Positions 1 to 9,014 are shown, counted from the stretch's first letter. The stretch is DNA of 64,000 bases from Gemmatimonadota bacterium (GCA_016714015.1 JADJNZ010000001.1:868001-932000), one strand, 5' to 3'. Program-made: numbers and translations. The notes: generated by a model not told the origin, from the sequence alone.

Positions 1-336
1 GTGGCGGTGCGGCTCTCGCAACTCGCACGCGAATCCGATGCGGCGTTGCTGCTGCTCGGCGAAGGGACGAAGGCATCGGAGGTCGGCGGAGCGCTTCGGC
101 TCCGTCTCGCGGGGTCGCGGTCACCGGGAGCCGCGACGCCACGGGTCACGGCCACGCTCGAGAAGGGCGGGCCTTATCAGCACATCCAACTGGAGGTGGG
201 CCGTGGGCACGGCATCGCGCGTCGCCTGTGTACGCATCCCGAGATTCCCGATCGGCGCGGTGTGGGTGGATCGCGCCCCCGGGTCGGCACACGCGGGCGG
301 CGCGCCGCGCAGCCCGAGTATCCTCGGCAACGCTGA
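1..336 (+). CDS. imuA: ImuA, C-terminal part (5' end outside window)
   Basis: This is the end of a RecA-like ImuA/SulA-type protein; the beginning lies before base 1. The visible part keeps the RecA-fold C-terminal strands (SQLARESDAALLLLGE, RLRLAGSRSP, PYQHIQLEV). In the family, ImuA partners ImuB and DnaE2 in SOS-induced translesion synthesis. The following genes are imuB and dnaE2, which supports the name. The recognisable domain stops near base 200. The remaining 45 codons are simply imuB read in another frame, so the native stop may be misplaced or the tail may be real but unconserved. Confidence 0.8.
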   Translation: MAVRLSQLARESDAALLLLGEGTKASEVGGALRLRLAGSRSPGAATPRVTATLEKGGPYQHIQLEVGRGHGIARRLCTHPEIPDRRGVGGSRPRVGTRGRRAAQPEYPRQR

Positions 337-1831
337 TCTGCACTGGGATGCCGAGCCGCTCGCGCTCATCGAGGGCACGCTCGTGCGCGCCGCGAGCGCG
401 GCGGCGACGCACCTCGGCGTGCGCACGGGGATGACGCTCGCCCAGGCGCGGGCGAAGTGCGGCGCGCTCGTGCCCCTGCCGTGGGAGGCGCGCCTCATCG
501 CGCGCGAGACGGCGCGGGTGAGCGCAGCCTTCCTCGCGGCGAGCCCGCAGGTGGCGCCGGAGCGCGGCGCGCCGGGCATCTGGTGGGTGGGGGCGGATGG
601 GTTCGATGGCATCGGCGGTGAACGGATGCTGGCCGAATCGCTGCTGGCGATGGCGCGGGTCTGGCATCCGCGCGCGCGGGTGGCGGTGGCCGACGCGTGC
701 ATCACCGCGCATGCGGCGACGTGGAGCGCACGCGCCGCCGCATCGCCGCTGCACATCGCGCCGGGAGGCGATGGGGACTTCCTCGCGCGCGTGCCGATCG
801 CGCTCGTCCCCATGGACGCCGAATTGCGCGAGACGCTCACGGCGCTCGGGCTGCGCACGGCAGGGGCATTCGCCCGGCTCGATCCGCTGGAGGTGGAGCG
901 ACGCTGGGGGAGCGACGGACTCGCGGCCTGGCGGCTCGCGCGCGGCGATGATGCGCGACGGGCGACGCTCGCACGGGCGGACGACCCGCGGGCCGTCACG
1001 CATGACCTCGCGACGAGTGCGTCCTCCATGGAGCCGGTGCTCTTCCTCGTGCGCGCGGCGCTCGACCGGCTGGTGCGGACGCTCGCGGCGGAGGGGCGCG
1101 CGGTGAGTGCCGTGGCGATCACGCTCACGCTCGAGGCGCCGGAGGAGGCTTCACTGGTCGGCACGGGCGCGCTGCCGACGACGATGGCGCCGGGCCGTCG
1201 CGTGACGCGCGAGGCGCGCCCTGCGCGGCCGATCGCGCGCGCGGCGCCGCTCTTCGAGCGGTGCCGCGCACTGCTCGACACCTGGGTGCTCGACGCGCCG
1301 GTGCGTGCAGTGGAGGTGCGCATCGCCGACTCGGCGCCGTCGATGGCCGAGCAGGGTGACCTGCTGGCGCCGGCCTGGCGCGACCCGGCGGCGGCAGAGG
1401 CCGCGCTCGCGCGACTGCGCGCGACGCTCGGCGCGGGATCGGTGGTGCGGCCGGTGCGGCGCGACTCGCATGCGCCCGAGCGGGCCGGGGCGTGGGAGGA
1501 GGTGGAGCAGGCGGAACTGCAGGTGCCGACGCTCGATGCGGTGGCGACGGGGATGGCCCCGGCCGCGACGGTCCCGGCGGCACGACTGCTCGAGTCACCG
1601 GAGCCGGTCACGATCACGACGGACAGGCGCGGCACGCCGCTCGTGATGTTCTGGCGTGGGCGGCGCCTCGCGCTCGAGCGCGCGCACGGCCCGGAGCGGC
1701 TCTCGGGCGAGTGGTGGCAGGCGGTGCCGTTCGCGCGCGACTACTGGCGATGCGAGAGCGATGAGTTGGGGCAGGACCTGCTGCTCTACCGTGACAGCGG
1801 GGGCTGGCGACTCCAGGGGTGGTATGACTGA
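203..1831 (+). CDS. imuB: ImuB, Y-family polymerase-like mutasome protein
   Basis: A 542-aa DinB/Y-family homologue that in the family acts as a non-catalytic adaptor between the beta clamp, ImuA and DnaE2. I chose the GTG at 203 because GGAGG lies six bases upstream and because the conserved N-terminal strand (RVACVRIPRFPIGAVW) begins right there. Residues about 20-120 are palm/finger-like (LGVRTGMTLAQARAKC), followed by an HhH-like segment (ALGLRTAGAFARLDPLEVERRWG). The string QGDLL at residues 384-388 resembles a beta-clamp-binding motif. The start overlaps the imuA frame by 134 nt, and the stop overlaps the next small ORF by 8 nt. This points to one translationally coupled damage-response operon. 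Confidence 0.9.
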   Translation: MGTASRVACVRIPRFPIGAVWVDRAPGSAHAGGAPRSPSILGNADLHWDAEPLALIEGTLVRAASAAATHLGVRTGMTLAQARAKCGALVPLPWEARLIARETARVSAAFLAASPQVAPERGAPGIWWVGADGFDGIGGERMLAESLLAMARVWHPRARVAVADACITAHAATWSARAAASPLHIAPGGDGDFLARVPIALVPMDAELRETLTALGLRTAGAFARLDPLEVERRWGSDGLAAWRLARGDDARRATLARADDPRAVTHDLATSASSMEPVLFLVRAALDRLVRTLAAEGRAVSAVAITLTLEAPEEASLVGTGALPTTMAPGRRVTREARPARPIARAAPLFERCRALLDTWVLDAPVRAVEVRIADSAPSMAEQGDLLAPAWRDPAAAEAALARLRATLGAGSVVRPVRRDSHAPERAGAWEEVEQAELQVPTLDAVATGMAPAATVPAARLLESPEPVTITTDRRGTPLVMFWRGRRLALERAHGPERLSGEWWQAVPFARDYWRCESDELGQDLLLYRDSGGWRLQGWYD

Positions 1832-2060
1832 CCAGACGACGGATGGCGAGATGGCCGATGGCCAGCAAGGGCCGATGCGGGACGGGCGGGACGACCCACC
1901 GCGTGCGCGCCTGGCGGGGGCGGTGCCGCTGTACGGGGTGCGGCGCGGGTGGCATCCAGCGCCAGGGCTGGGCCGACGACCGCGCGCCGTCCCCGGGCCG
2001 CACGACACCCGCATGCCCGCCGGCGCGGACCACACCGACGCGTCGCGCGCGACGGCGTGA
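1824..2060 (+). CDS. small ORF between imuB and dnaE2
   Basis: A 78-codon frame. Its ATG overlaps the imuB stop (ATGACTGA), and its TGA overlaps the dnaE2 GTG (GTGA). The protein is hydrophilic and arginine-, proline- and glycine-rich, with a short central string AGAVPLYGVRRGWHPAPG. I recognise no domain. A purine-rich AGGGGTGG precedes the start. The double stop/start overlap is the usual signature of translational coupling, and dnaE2 has no clear ribosome binding site of its own, so this ORF may at least carry ribosomes to dnaE2. It could instead be a non-functional coupling frame or an unusual N-terminal piece. Confidence 0.45.
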   Translation: MTDQTTDGEMADGQQGPMRDGRDDPPRARLAGAVPLYGVRRGWHPAPGLGRRPRAVPGPHDTRMPAGADHTDASRATA

Positions 2061-5000
2061 GCGGCTACGCCGAACTCCACTGCCATTCCACCTTCTCGCT
2101 CCTCGATGGCGCGTCGGATCCCGAGCGCCTCGTGGAACGGGCGGTGGCACTCGGGCTGCAGGCGCTCGCGCTCACCGACCATGACGACGTGGGCGGCGCG
2201 GTACGCTTCTCCACCGCGGCACGCACCGCCGGCCTCGCGGCGATCCAGGGGGCCGAGCTCACGGTCGATGTGCCGCTGCCGCCGGCCCTCGAGCGGACGG
2301 CGGGACGCGCCGCGCCGAGCCTCCTCCCCGCCCTGCCCGGCCTCGCGCTCGGCGAGGACGGCGTGCCGCGCCTGCGCACGCACGTGGTCGTGCTCGCCGA
2401 GTCGCGCACGGGATGGGGCAACCTCTGCACGCTGATCACCCGGGCGCGGCTCGACCATCCGCGCGGCGAGCCGCGCGTGACGCTCGACCAGCTCGTCGCG
2501 CATACCGAGGGATTGTTCGCGCTCACCGCCTGCCCGCGCGGCTGGGTGCCGCAACTGCTCGCGCTCGGCGAGGGGACGGCACGGACCGCCCCGCTCCTCG
2601 CGCATGCCGAGGCGGAACGGCTCGCGCGCGAGGCCCTCGGCACGCTCAGCGAGGCGTTCCAGCGGCGCCTCGCGGTGGAATGCTGGGACCACGCGTTGCC
2701 CGAGGAGCGCGCGCTCGTGGAGCGACTGCTGCCGCTCGCGAAGGCGCAGGACCTCCCCTGGGTCGTGACGAATGACGTGCACTACGCGCGCGCGAGCGGC
2801 CGCATCGCGCACGACGTGCTCGCGGCGCTGCGGCATGGCGCGACCCTCGACGAGATGGGGACGCGGCTCCGCCCCAACGGCGAATGGCATCTCAAGGGGC
2901 ACGCGCAGCTGGCCGCCCGCTGGCGCGGCCGCGAGGAAGGGCTCGCGAACACGCTGGCGGTCGCCGAACGGTGCGCCTTCCGGCTCGAGACGCTCAAGCC
3001 GAGGCTCCCGCACTTCCCGCTGCCGGGCGGCGTGAGCGAGGACGAGTACCTCGAACGCCTGGTGGAGGCCGGCGCGCAGGAGCGCTGGGGATGGAAGCGC
3101 ACGGCGCGGCACGACAAGCAGATCCAGCACGAGCTCACGCTCATCGCGAAGCTCGGGCTCTCGGGCTACTTCCTGATCGTGTGGGACATCGTGCGCTTCG
3201 CGCGGCGCGAGGGGATCCTCTGCCAGGGGCGCGGCTCGGCGGCGAACAGCGCGGTCTGCTACTGCCTCGGCATCACGTCGGTGGACCCGATCAAGCTCGA
3301 GCTGCTGTTCGAGCGCTTCCTGAGCGAGGAACGCGCCGAGGCGCCGGACATCGACATCGACTTCGCGCACCGCGAGCGGGAACGGGTGCTGCAGTACGTG
3401 TACGCGCGCTACGGCCGCGAGCATGCGGCGATGGTGTGCGAGCACATCACCTGGCGCGGGCGGAGCGCGGTGCGCGATGCGGCGCGCGTGCTCGGGTTCT
3501 CGCCGGACCAGGCGGGGGCGCTCGCGAGCTTCAGCGATCGCTACAGTGCGCGGAACACGGCAGCGGCGCTACGCGTCGGGACGCCGGGACAGGCGCTCGA
3601 CGACGAGACGGCCGCCGCCGCACAGGAGTCGGATCCGTTCGCGCCGGAACGTGGCGATGCGATGGGCCCGGCGAACTACTCCAAGCGCGCGCTGCGCGAT
3701 GCCCCGCAGGCGATCGAGGTGAAGGCGCAGAAGGCCGGCGCGCGCGCGGTGGCGGAGATGGGCAATGCCCGCGACGTGCAGACGCGCCGCAACGTGCTCC
3801 CGATGCGACCAGCGACACTGGTCGACGCGGTCGCGAGCGACCTGATCGTCGGCACGCACGCGAGCACGCTGATCAAGGAGGCGCGTGCCGAGCAGCGGAC
3901 GGTCAAGGTCGTCGCGCGAGGGGAGAGCGGTTCAGCAGGAGGGTCCGCAGGAGGGGAGGGTCAGGGCTCCGTTCCCGCGATGCGGCCGCAGGGCCGCGCA
4001 ACGGTCCGAGAGCATCGCGGGGGCGGAGTCCTGACCCGACCCGACGCGCACGAGAACGAACAGGCGGAACCCGACACCCTGCTCAAGCGCGCCAATCTCG
4101 ATCCGCACGACCCGCGCGTGCAACGCCTCGCCGACATCGTCGAGCAGCTCGACTCGGCGCCGCGCCATCGCGGCATCCACGTCGGCGGCTTCGTGCTCAC
4201 CGAGGAGCCCCTCCGCACGGTCGTCCCCATCGAGCCCGCGAGCATGGAGGACCGCACCGTCATCCAGTGGGAGAAGGACGACCTCGACCCCGTCGGGCTC
4301 GTGAAGATCGACCTCCTCGGGCTCGGCATGCTCACCGTGGTGCAGGACTGCCTCGCCTACGTGCGCCGCACGCGGGGGGTCGCGATCGACCTCGGCCAGC
4401 TCGACTGCGCCGACCAGGCCGTGTACGACGACCTCTGCCGCGCCGACACCGTGGGCGTCTTCCAGGTGGAGAGCCGCGCGCAGATGAACACACTGCCGCG
4501 CCTCAAGCCGCGCTGCTTCTACGACCTCGTCGTGGAGGTCGCGCTGATCCGCCCGGGGCCGATCCAGGGCGACATGGTGCACCCGTACCTCCGGCGGCGC
4601 GCCGGGGTCGAAGCGGTGACGTATCCGCATCCGTCGCTCGAGCCGATCCTCAAGCGCACGCTCGGCGTGCCGCTCTTCCAGGAGCAGGGGATGCAGGTGG
4701 CGATCGCCGCGGCAGGGTTCACGCCGGGCGAATCGGACCTGCTGCGCAAGGCGATGGGCCACAAGCGCAGCGCCGAGCGGATGGCGGACATCTGCCAGAA
4801 GATGCTGCGCGGGATGGAGGCGAACGGGATCGCACCCGACCTCGCGAAGCGGATCTACGACCAGATCAACGCCTTCGCCGACTACGGATTCCCCGAGAGC
4901 CATGCGGCGAGCTTCGCGCTCATCGTGTACGCGAGCGCCTACCTGCGGCACTACTACGCGCCCGAGTTCCTCTGCGCGATGCTCAACGCGCAGCCGATGG

Positions 5001-5851
5001 GCTTCTACTCGGCCGGGACGCTGATCGAGGATGCGAAGCGGCACGGCGTGAAGGTGGTGCCGGTGGACGTCACGCGGAGCGCGTGGGACCACACGCTCGA
5101 GCCGGGGGCGGGGCGGGGGGCACCGCCGATGGTGCGACTCGGGATCCGGTCGGTGCTCGGCCTGGGGGCGCATGCGCAGCGGAGGATCGAGGCGGCGCTC
5201 CCCCCGGGTCCCTTCACGAGCATCGCCGACTTCGTGGAGCGCACGAAGCTCGACCGCCGGAACCTGCGCGCCCTCGCCGAGGCCGGCGCGTTCGACGCCT
5301 TCGTGGCGGACGAGCCGGCCGCACGGCGACGGCGCGTGGCGCTCTGGCGCGTGCTCGACGCGGAGAAGGCACCGGCAGGACCGCTCGCGCTCTTCCCCGA
5401 GTCGCGCGTGCCGCCGCATCTCCCCGCCTTCGCCGCCCCCGAGCTCACCGAGGCCGACTACCGCCTCACCGGACTCTCGCTCAACGGCCATCCCATGCGG
5501 CATCTCCGCGCCCTGCTCGCGCCCAACGGCGTGCGGTCGTCACGCGAGATCCTCACGTTGCCGGACGGCACCGCCGTCGCGCATGCGGGACTCGTCATCT
5601 GCCGCCAGCGGCCCGGCACCGCAAAGGGATTCGTCTTCCTCACGCTCGAGGACGAGACCGGCACCATCAACGTCGTCATCACGCCACAGCGCTTCGAGCG
5701 GCAGGCGATGCTGATCTCGCGGACCCCTCTGCTCCTCGTGCGCGGCGTGCTGCAGGTGGAGAGCGGGGTCTACAACATCCGCGCGAAGTCGTTCGCACCG
5801 CTCCGGGCGGGCGCCGGAGAGGATGCGGTGAGGAGTCATGACTACCGATAG
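2057..5851 (+). CDS. dnaE2: error-prone DNA polymerase DnaE2
   Basis: An alpha-subunit C-family polymerase that copies damaged DNA with ImuA and ImuB. The GTG at 2057 (GTGA overlap with the preceding ORF) places the PHP domain motif ELHCHSTFSLLDG at the very N-terminus; upstream residues look non-coding. Order: PHP domain (1-330), palm with PDIDIDF (residues 430-436), fingers (about 680-900), then an OB domain (LTLEDETGTINVVITPQRF) near the C-terminus. At 1264 aa it is about 200 residues longer than the family norm. The excess lies in one low-complexity insertion at residues about 495-672, just before LDPHDPRVQ, and that insertion contains an inverted repeat. Polymerase motifs on both sides are intact. 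Confidence 0.93.
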   Translation: MSGYAELHCHSTFSLLDGASDPERLVERAVALGLQALALTDHDDVGGAVRFSTAARTAGLAAIQGAELTVDVPLPPALERTAGRAAPSLLPALPGLALGEDGVPRLRTHVVVLAESRTGWGNLCTLITRARLDHPRGEPRVTLDQLVAHTEGLFALTACPRGWVPQLLALGEGTARTAPLLAHAEAERLAREALGTLSEAFQRRLAVECWDHALPEERALVERLLPLAKAQDLPWVVTNDVHYARASGRIAHDVLAALRHGATLDEMGTRLRPNGEWHLKGHAQLAARWRGREEGLANTLAVAERCAFRLETLKPRLPHFPLPGGVSEDEYLERLVEAGAQERWGWKRTARHDKQIQHELTLIAKLGLSGYFLIVWDIVRFARREGILCQGRGSAANSAVCYCLGITSVDPIKLELLFERFLSEERAEAPDIDIDFAHRERERVLQYVYARYGREHAAMVCEHITWRGRSAVRDAARVLGFSPDQAGALASFSDRYSARNTAAALRVGTPGQALDDETAAAAQESDPFAPERGDAMGPANYSKRALRDAPQAIEVKAQKAGARAVAEMGNARDVQTRRNVLPMRPATLVDAVASDLIVGTHASTLIKEARAEQRTVKVVARGESGSAGGSAGGEGQGSVPAMRPQGRATVREHRGGGVLTRPDAHENEQAEPDTLLKRANLDPHDPRVQRLADIVEQLDSAPRHRGIHVGGFVLTEEPLRTVVPIEPASMEDRTVIQWEKDDLDPVGLVKIDLLGLGMLTVVQDCLAYVRRTRGVAIDLGQLDCADQAVYDDLCRADTVGVFQVESRAQMNTLPRLKPRCFYDLVVEVALIRPGPIQGDMVHPYLRRRAGVEAVTYPHPSLEPILKRTLGVPLFQEQGMQVAIAAAGFTPGESDLLRKAMGHKRSAERMADICQKMLRGMEANGIAPDLAKRIYDQINAFADYGFPESHAASFALIVYASAYLRHYYAPEFLCAMLNAQPMGFYSAGTLIEDAKRHGVKVVPVDVTRSAWDHTLEPGAGRGAPPMVRLGIRSVLGLGAHAQRRIEAALPPGPFTSIADFVERTKLDRRNLRALAEAGAFDAFVADEPAARRRRVALWRVLDAEKAPAGPLALFPESRVPPHLPAFAAPELTEADYRLTGLSLNGHPMRHLRALLAPNGVRSSREILTLPDGTAVAHAGLVICRQRPGTAKGFVFLTLEDETGTINVVITPQRFERQAMLISRTPLLLVRGVLQVESGVYNIRAKSFAPLRAGAGEDAVRSHDYR
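3960..4035. repeat. REP-like imperfect palindrome inside dnaE2
   Basis: Two 24-nt arms (3960-3983 and 4012-4035) are reverse complements with three mismatches, all transitions that would still pair as G-U on one RNA strand. The 28-nt spacer adds to a nested hairpin, TGCGGCC GCAG GGCCGC. The element sits in the extra segment of dnaE2 and keeps the reading frame open. Confidence 0.6.
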
Positions 5852-5859
5852 ATTCCGTC

Positions 5860-6483
5860 ATGCTCATCGCCCTCTTCGGTGCCACCGGTCGCGTCGGCGG
5901 CCGCTTCCTCGAGTACGCCCTCGCCGACGGCCACACCGTGCGTGCCCTCGTCCGTGATGCCGGAAAGCTCGAGCCGCGCCCCGGCCTCGAGGTCGTGCAG
6001 GGCGACGTCCTCGACGCGCCGACGGTCGACGCCGTGATCGCCGGCACCGATGCCGTCGTCTCCGGACTCGGCGGTGCGGGCATCGCTGACCCGGGCGAGG
6101 CGCAATCGCAAGGCATGCGCAACATCGTCGCCGGCATGGCGCGGCATGGGGTGCGCCGGGTCCTCGGCGTCGCGGGTGGCGGCATCCTCGACTCGGTCGA
6201 GGGCGGCCTGCGACACGACCAACCGTCCTTCCCCGCCGTCTTCAAGCTGGTGAGCGAGCGCCACAAGCAGGCCTGGCACGCGATGCGCGACAGCGGACTC
6301 GACTGGACGATGGTCGCCACCGGCGACATCGTGCCCGGCGAGCGCACCGGCGTCTATCGGACGCTCGAGGACTTCCTCCCCGAGGGCGGGCGCCGCATCT
6401 CGGTGGAGGACGTCGCCGACTTCCTCATCCGCTCGCTCCGCGAGGGCACGCACCTGCGGAAGCGCGTCGGCGCGGGCTACTGA
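5860..6483 (+). CDS. NAD(P)-binding atypical SDR family protein
   Basis: A 207-aa Rossmann protein of the NmrA/flavin-reductase-like (BVR-B) short-chain group. The N-terminus carries the dinucleotide motif LIALFGATGRVGGRFL, then the strand/Asp segment VVQGDVLDAPTV and the VSGLGG loop. No Tyr-Lys SDR catalytic pair is obvious, as usual for this atypical group, so the substrate is unknown. It starts eight bases after dnaE2 and may be read through from it. A TAGATT hexamer that includes the dnaE2 stop lies five bases before the ATG, so independent leaderless transcription is also possible. Confidence 0.8.
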   Translation: MLIALFGATGRVGGRFLEYALADGHTVRALVRDAGKLEPRPGLEVVQGDVLDAPTVDAVIAGTDAVVSGLGGAGIADPGEAQSQGMRNIVAGMARHGVRRVLGVAGGGILDSVEGGLRHDQPSFPAVFKLVSERHKQAWHAMRDSGLDWTMVATGDIVPGERTGVYRTLEDFLPEGGRRISVEDVADFLIRSLREGTHLRKRVGAGY

Positions 6484-6496
6484 CGGCGGGCGGGAT

Positions 6497-7363
6497 TCAG
6501 TCGGCCAGCCGCTCGCGGATCCAGCGACCCGCCTCGCGCACCGCGGCGAGGTCGATCCCCGTCGTGAAGCCTCGCGCCGCGAGCCGTTCAAGCACGAGCT
6601 CGGTCGCGACGTTCCCGGTCGCGCCCGGGGCGAACGGGCAACCCCCGAGCCCGGCCGCACTCGCATCGAAGGAGCGCAGGCCGAGGTCGAGACACGCATC
6701 GATGTTCGCGAGCGCGCGCCCGTAGGTGTCGTGGAAGTGCCCGTTCAGCCGCGCGACATCGGTCACCGCGAGGACCGCCTCCATCACACGGCGCGTCGCG
6801 TCCGGCGTCCCGATGCCGATCGTGTCGGCGATGCTCAGTTCGTCGCACCCCATCGCCAGGAGTTCCCCTGCGACGCGCGCCACGACGGCGGGTGCGATCT
6901 CCCCCTCGTACGGGCAGCCGAGCGCACACGAGACCGTGCCGCGTACCGCGATCCCGCGCGCGCGCGCGGCGGCGACCACCGGCCGGAACCGCTCGAGCGA
7001 CTCCGCGATCGAGCAATTGATGTTGCGCTGCGAGAACGTCTCGCTCGCGGAGCCGAAGACGCAGATCGCATCCGCGCGCGCGGCGACGGCTGCCTCGAAG
7101 CCACGCAGATTCGGCGTGAGGACGCTGTACCGCACGCCGGGCACGCGGTGGATCGCGGCCATCACCTCGGCGGCATCCGCCATCTGCGGCACCGCCTTGG
7201 GTGACACGAACGACGTCACTTCGATCGCGCGGAACCCGGCCGCACTGAGGCGGTCGACGAGCCCGACCTTCACGGCCGCCGCGAGGATTCGCGGCTCGTT
7301 CTGCAGGCCGTCGCGCGGCGAGACTTCGACGAGGGTGACAAAGGGCGCGGCGGACTCGGACAT
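6497..7363 (-). CDS. mvaB: hydroxymethylglutaryl-CoA lyase
   Basis: A 288-aa DRE-TIM-family lyase that splits HMG-CoA into acetyl-CoA and acetoacetate, the last step of leucine breakdown. The N-terminal VSPRDGLQNE supplies the metal and base residues. The C-terminal GLGGCPFAPGATGN is the HMG-CoA lyase signature with the catalytic cysteine. Length is typical. It converges with the SDR gene (13-bp gap) and diverges from the haem-protein gene. CAGATT lies six bases before the ATG, the same arrangement seen at several other starts here. No other leucine-degradation gene is adjacent. Confidence 0.93.
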   Translation of the reverse strand: MSESAAPFVTLVEVSPRDGLQNEPRILAAAVKVGLVDRLSAAGFRAIEVTSFVSPKAVPQMADAAEVMAAIHRVPGVRYSVLTPNLRGFEAAVAARADAICVFGSASETFSQRNINCSIAESLERFRPVVAAARARGIAVRGTVSCALGCPYEGEIAPAVVARVAGELLAMGCDELSIADTIGIGTPDATRRVMEAVLAVTDVARLNGHFHDTYGRALANIDACLDLGLRSFDASAAGLGGCPFAPGATGNVATELVLERLAARGFTTGIDLAAVREAGRWIRERLAD

Positions 7364-7447
7364 GGCAACAATCTGCGGCGCGCGCGCCGCATTGTCAGTC
7401 CGGCGCAGGATCGGACAGATTGCGATATCACCTCACCGGGAGCCCGA

Positions 7448-8056
7448 ATGCGCGTCCGCCGGCCATCTCTGATCGCCCTCCTGCTCGCCAACGGGGTCAT
7501 GACGGGCACGGCCTGCGCGCGCACGGCGGTTCCGCCGGTGCCGGACGCCGCGACGATCGCGCGTGCGCAGGCCGCCGCCGACTCGCTCGGCCCGGACCTC
7601 ATGGGGATGCTCCTCGGCGAGCTCGCGCGCGGAGGCCCGGAGTCCGCTGTGGCGGTCTGCGCCGATTCGGCGCAGGTACGCACCGCACGACACTCGCGCG
7701 ACGGACTCGTGGTGCGCCGTGTCGGCACGCGCGTGCGCAATCCGTCCAACGCCCCCGACTCGGTCGAGCGGCGACTCCTCGCCCACTTCCAGACCGAGCA
7801 GGACGCCGGTCGCCCCATGCAGCAGGTCGCGGAGGTGACGCGCACCGCCGACGGCGCGGGATGGGAACTTCGGCTGGTGCGTCCCGTCGTCCTCCTCGAC
7901 CGATGCACGACCTGTCACGGGAGCGCGGAAGAGATCCCTCCGGCCGCGCGGGCGCTCATCACCGCGAGGTACCCGGAGGACGAGGCCGTGGGATACCGCG
8001 CGGGCGACCTGCGCGGCGCGGTGAGCGTGCGTGTCGCGATGCCCGCGATGAGATGA
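7448..8056 (+). CDS. exported haem-binding DUF3365/Tll0287-like protein
   Basis: A 202-aa protein with a hydrophobic N-terminus ending in a cysteine (VMTGTACA), so it is secreted or a lipoprotein. The middle matches the Tll0287-like haem sensor pattern: a helix with VAVCADSAQV and VRNPSNAPDSVE, then a c-type haem site CTTCHG near residue 158. Family members bind haem and are thought to sense redox state or gases. GGGAG precedes the ATG. Its stop overlaps the gluQ start (ATGA), so the two are translationally coupled although no functional link is known. Confidence 0.8.
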   Translation: MRVRRPSLIALLLANGVMTGTACARTAVPPVPDAATIARAQAAADSLGPDLMGMLLGELARGGPESAVAVCADSAQVRTARHSRDGLVVRRVGTRVRNPSNAPDSVERRLLAHFQTEQDAGRPMQQVAEVTRTADGAGWELRLVRPVVLLDRCTTCHGSAEEIPPAARALITARYPEDEAVGYRAGDLRGAVSVRVAMPAMR

Positions 8057-8973
8057 GCGATGGCGTTCGCAGACCCGCGCTCGACCTCGCACCCGGCTTC
8101 ACCACGCGATTCGCGCCGGCACCGACGGGCTATCTGCACCTCGGGCACGCGGTGAATGCGGTCTGGGTGTGGGGCATCGCACGCGCGTTCGGAGGGCGCG
8201 TGCTGCTGCGCATCGAGGACCACGACCGCGGTCGGTGTCACGCGAGATACGAACACGCACTGCTCGATGATCTCGATTGGCTCGGCCTCGAACCCGACGG
8301 CTTCGGCACGGACGCCTTCCGCACGGGTCCGCTCGCGCAGCGACAGAGCGACGGCCCCGAACGATACGCCGTGCACCTCTCGGCGCTCGAGGCGCGCGGG
8401 CTCGCCTACGCCTGTCGCTGCTCCAGGTCGGAGATCGCGCGGGCGACCGCCGAGAGCGGCGACACGCGCTACCCTGGCACCTGCCGCGCTGCGGCCGTCG
8501 CCCGGGACTCGACGCCGGCACGCCGGGTCGTGATGCGCGGGGGGGAGAGCGAGCGCTTCGACGATCTCCGACTCGGGCCGCAGTCCCAGGACCCCGACCT
8601 CCAATGCGGCGACGTCCTGGTGCGCGACCGCGCCGGCAACTGGACGTACCAGTTCGCGGTGGTCGTGGATGACCTGGACCAGGGCGTCGACGTCATCATC
8701 CGTGGCGAGGATCTCCTCGACTCGACGGGGCGGCAACTCCGGCTGGCGCGCCTGCTCGGACGCCGGGAGGCACCGCGTGTGCTGCATCACCCGCTCCTGC
8801 GTCACCCGGATGGACGCAAGTTGAGCAAGAGCGCGCGCGACACCGGATTGCGTGAGCTGCGCGCCGCCGGACGCACGCGCGCCGACATCCTCGGGCTCGC
8901 GGCGCACGTGAGCGGCCTCGCATCCCTGCCGACGCCGCTCGGCCCAGAGTCGCTCGCGGACCTGTTCCGTTGA
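8053..8973 (+). CDS. gluQRS: glutamyl-Q tRNA(Asp) synthetase
   Basis: A truncated class I glutamyl-tRNA synthetase paralogue (306 aa, no anticodon-binding domain). It attaches glutamate to the queuosine at position 34 of tRNA-Asp. The HIGH-type motif is TGYLHLGHA near the N-terminus, the KMSKS-type motif is GRKLSKS near residue 257, and a zinc site CRC...YPGTC is present. The ATG at 8053 overlaps the upstream stop and gives the family's normal length. A GC hairpin follows about 25 bases after the stop. Confidence 0.93.
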   Translation: MSDGVRRPALDLAPGFTTRFAPAPTGYLHLGHAVNAVWVWGIARAFGGRVLLRIEDHDRGRCHARYEHALLDDLDWLGLEPDGFGTDAFRTGPLAQRQSDGPERYAVHLSALEARGLAYACRCSRSEIARATAESGDTRYPGTCRAAAVARDSTPARRVVMRGGESERFDDLRLGPQSQDPDLQCGDVLVRDRAGNWTYQFAVVVDDLDQGVDVIIRGEDLLDSTGRQLRLARLLGRREAPRVLHHPLLRHPDGRKLSKSARDTGLRELRAAGRTRADILGLAAHVSGLASLPTPLGPESLADLFR

Positions 8974-8998
8974 GGCGGACGGTCCGATATTCCGCTCC

Positions 8999-9014
8999 GC
9001 CGCGCTCGCGCGGC
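8999..9014. terminator. possible hairpin terminator after gluQRS
   Basis: A perfect 6-bp GCCGCG/CGCGGC stem closes a CTCG tetraloop, followed by TTCTC. It sits in the 67-bp gap before the NRAMP-like gene. The T-tail is weak. Confidence 0.3.

Noticed and set aside
121..1635. Long open frame antisense to imuB
   Set aside because: Composition is Ser/Arg/Ala junk caused by the GC bias of the real gene; no motif.
3932..5503. Long open frame antisense to dnaE2
   Set aside because: Shadow of the polymerase; no domain and no start signal.
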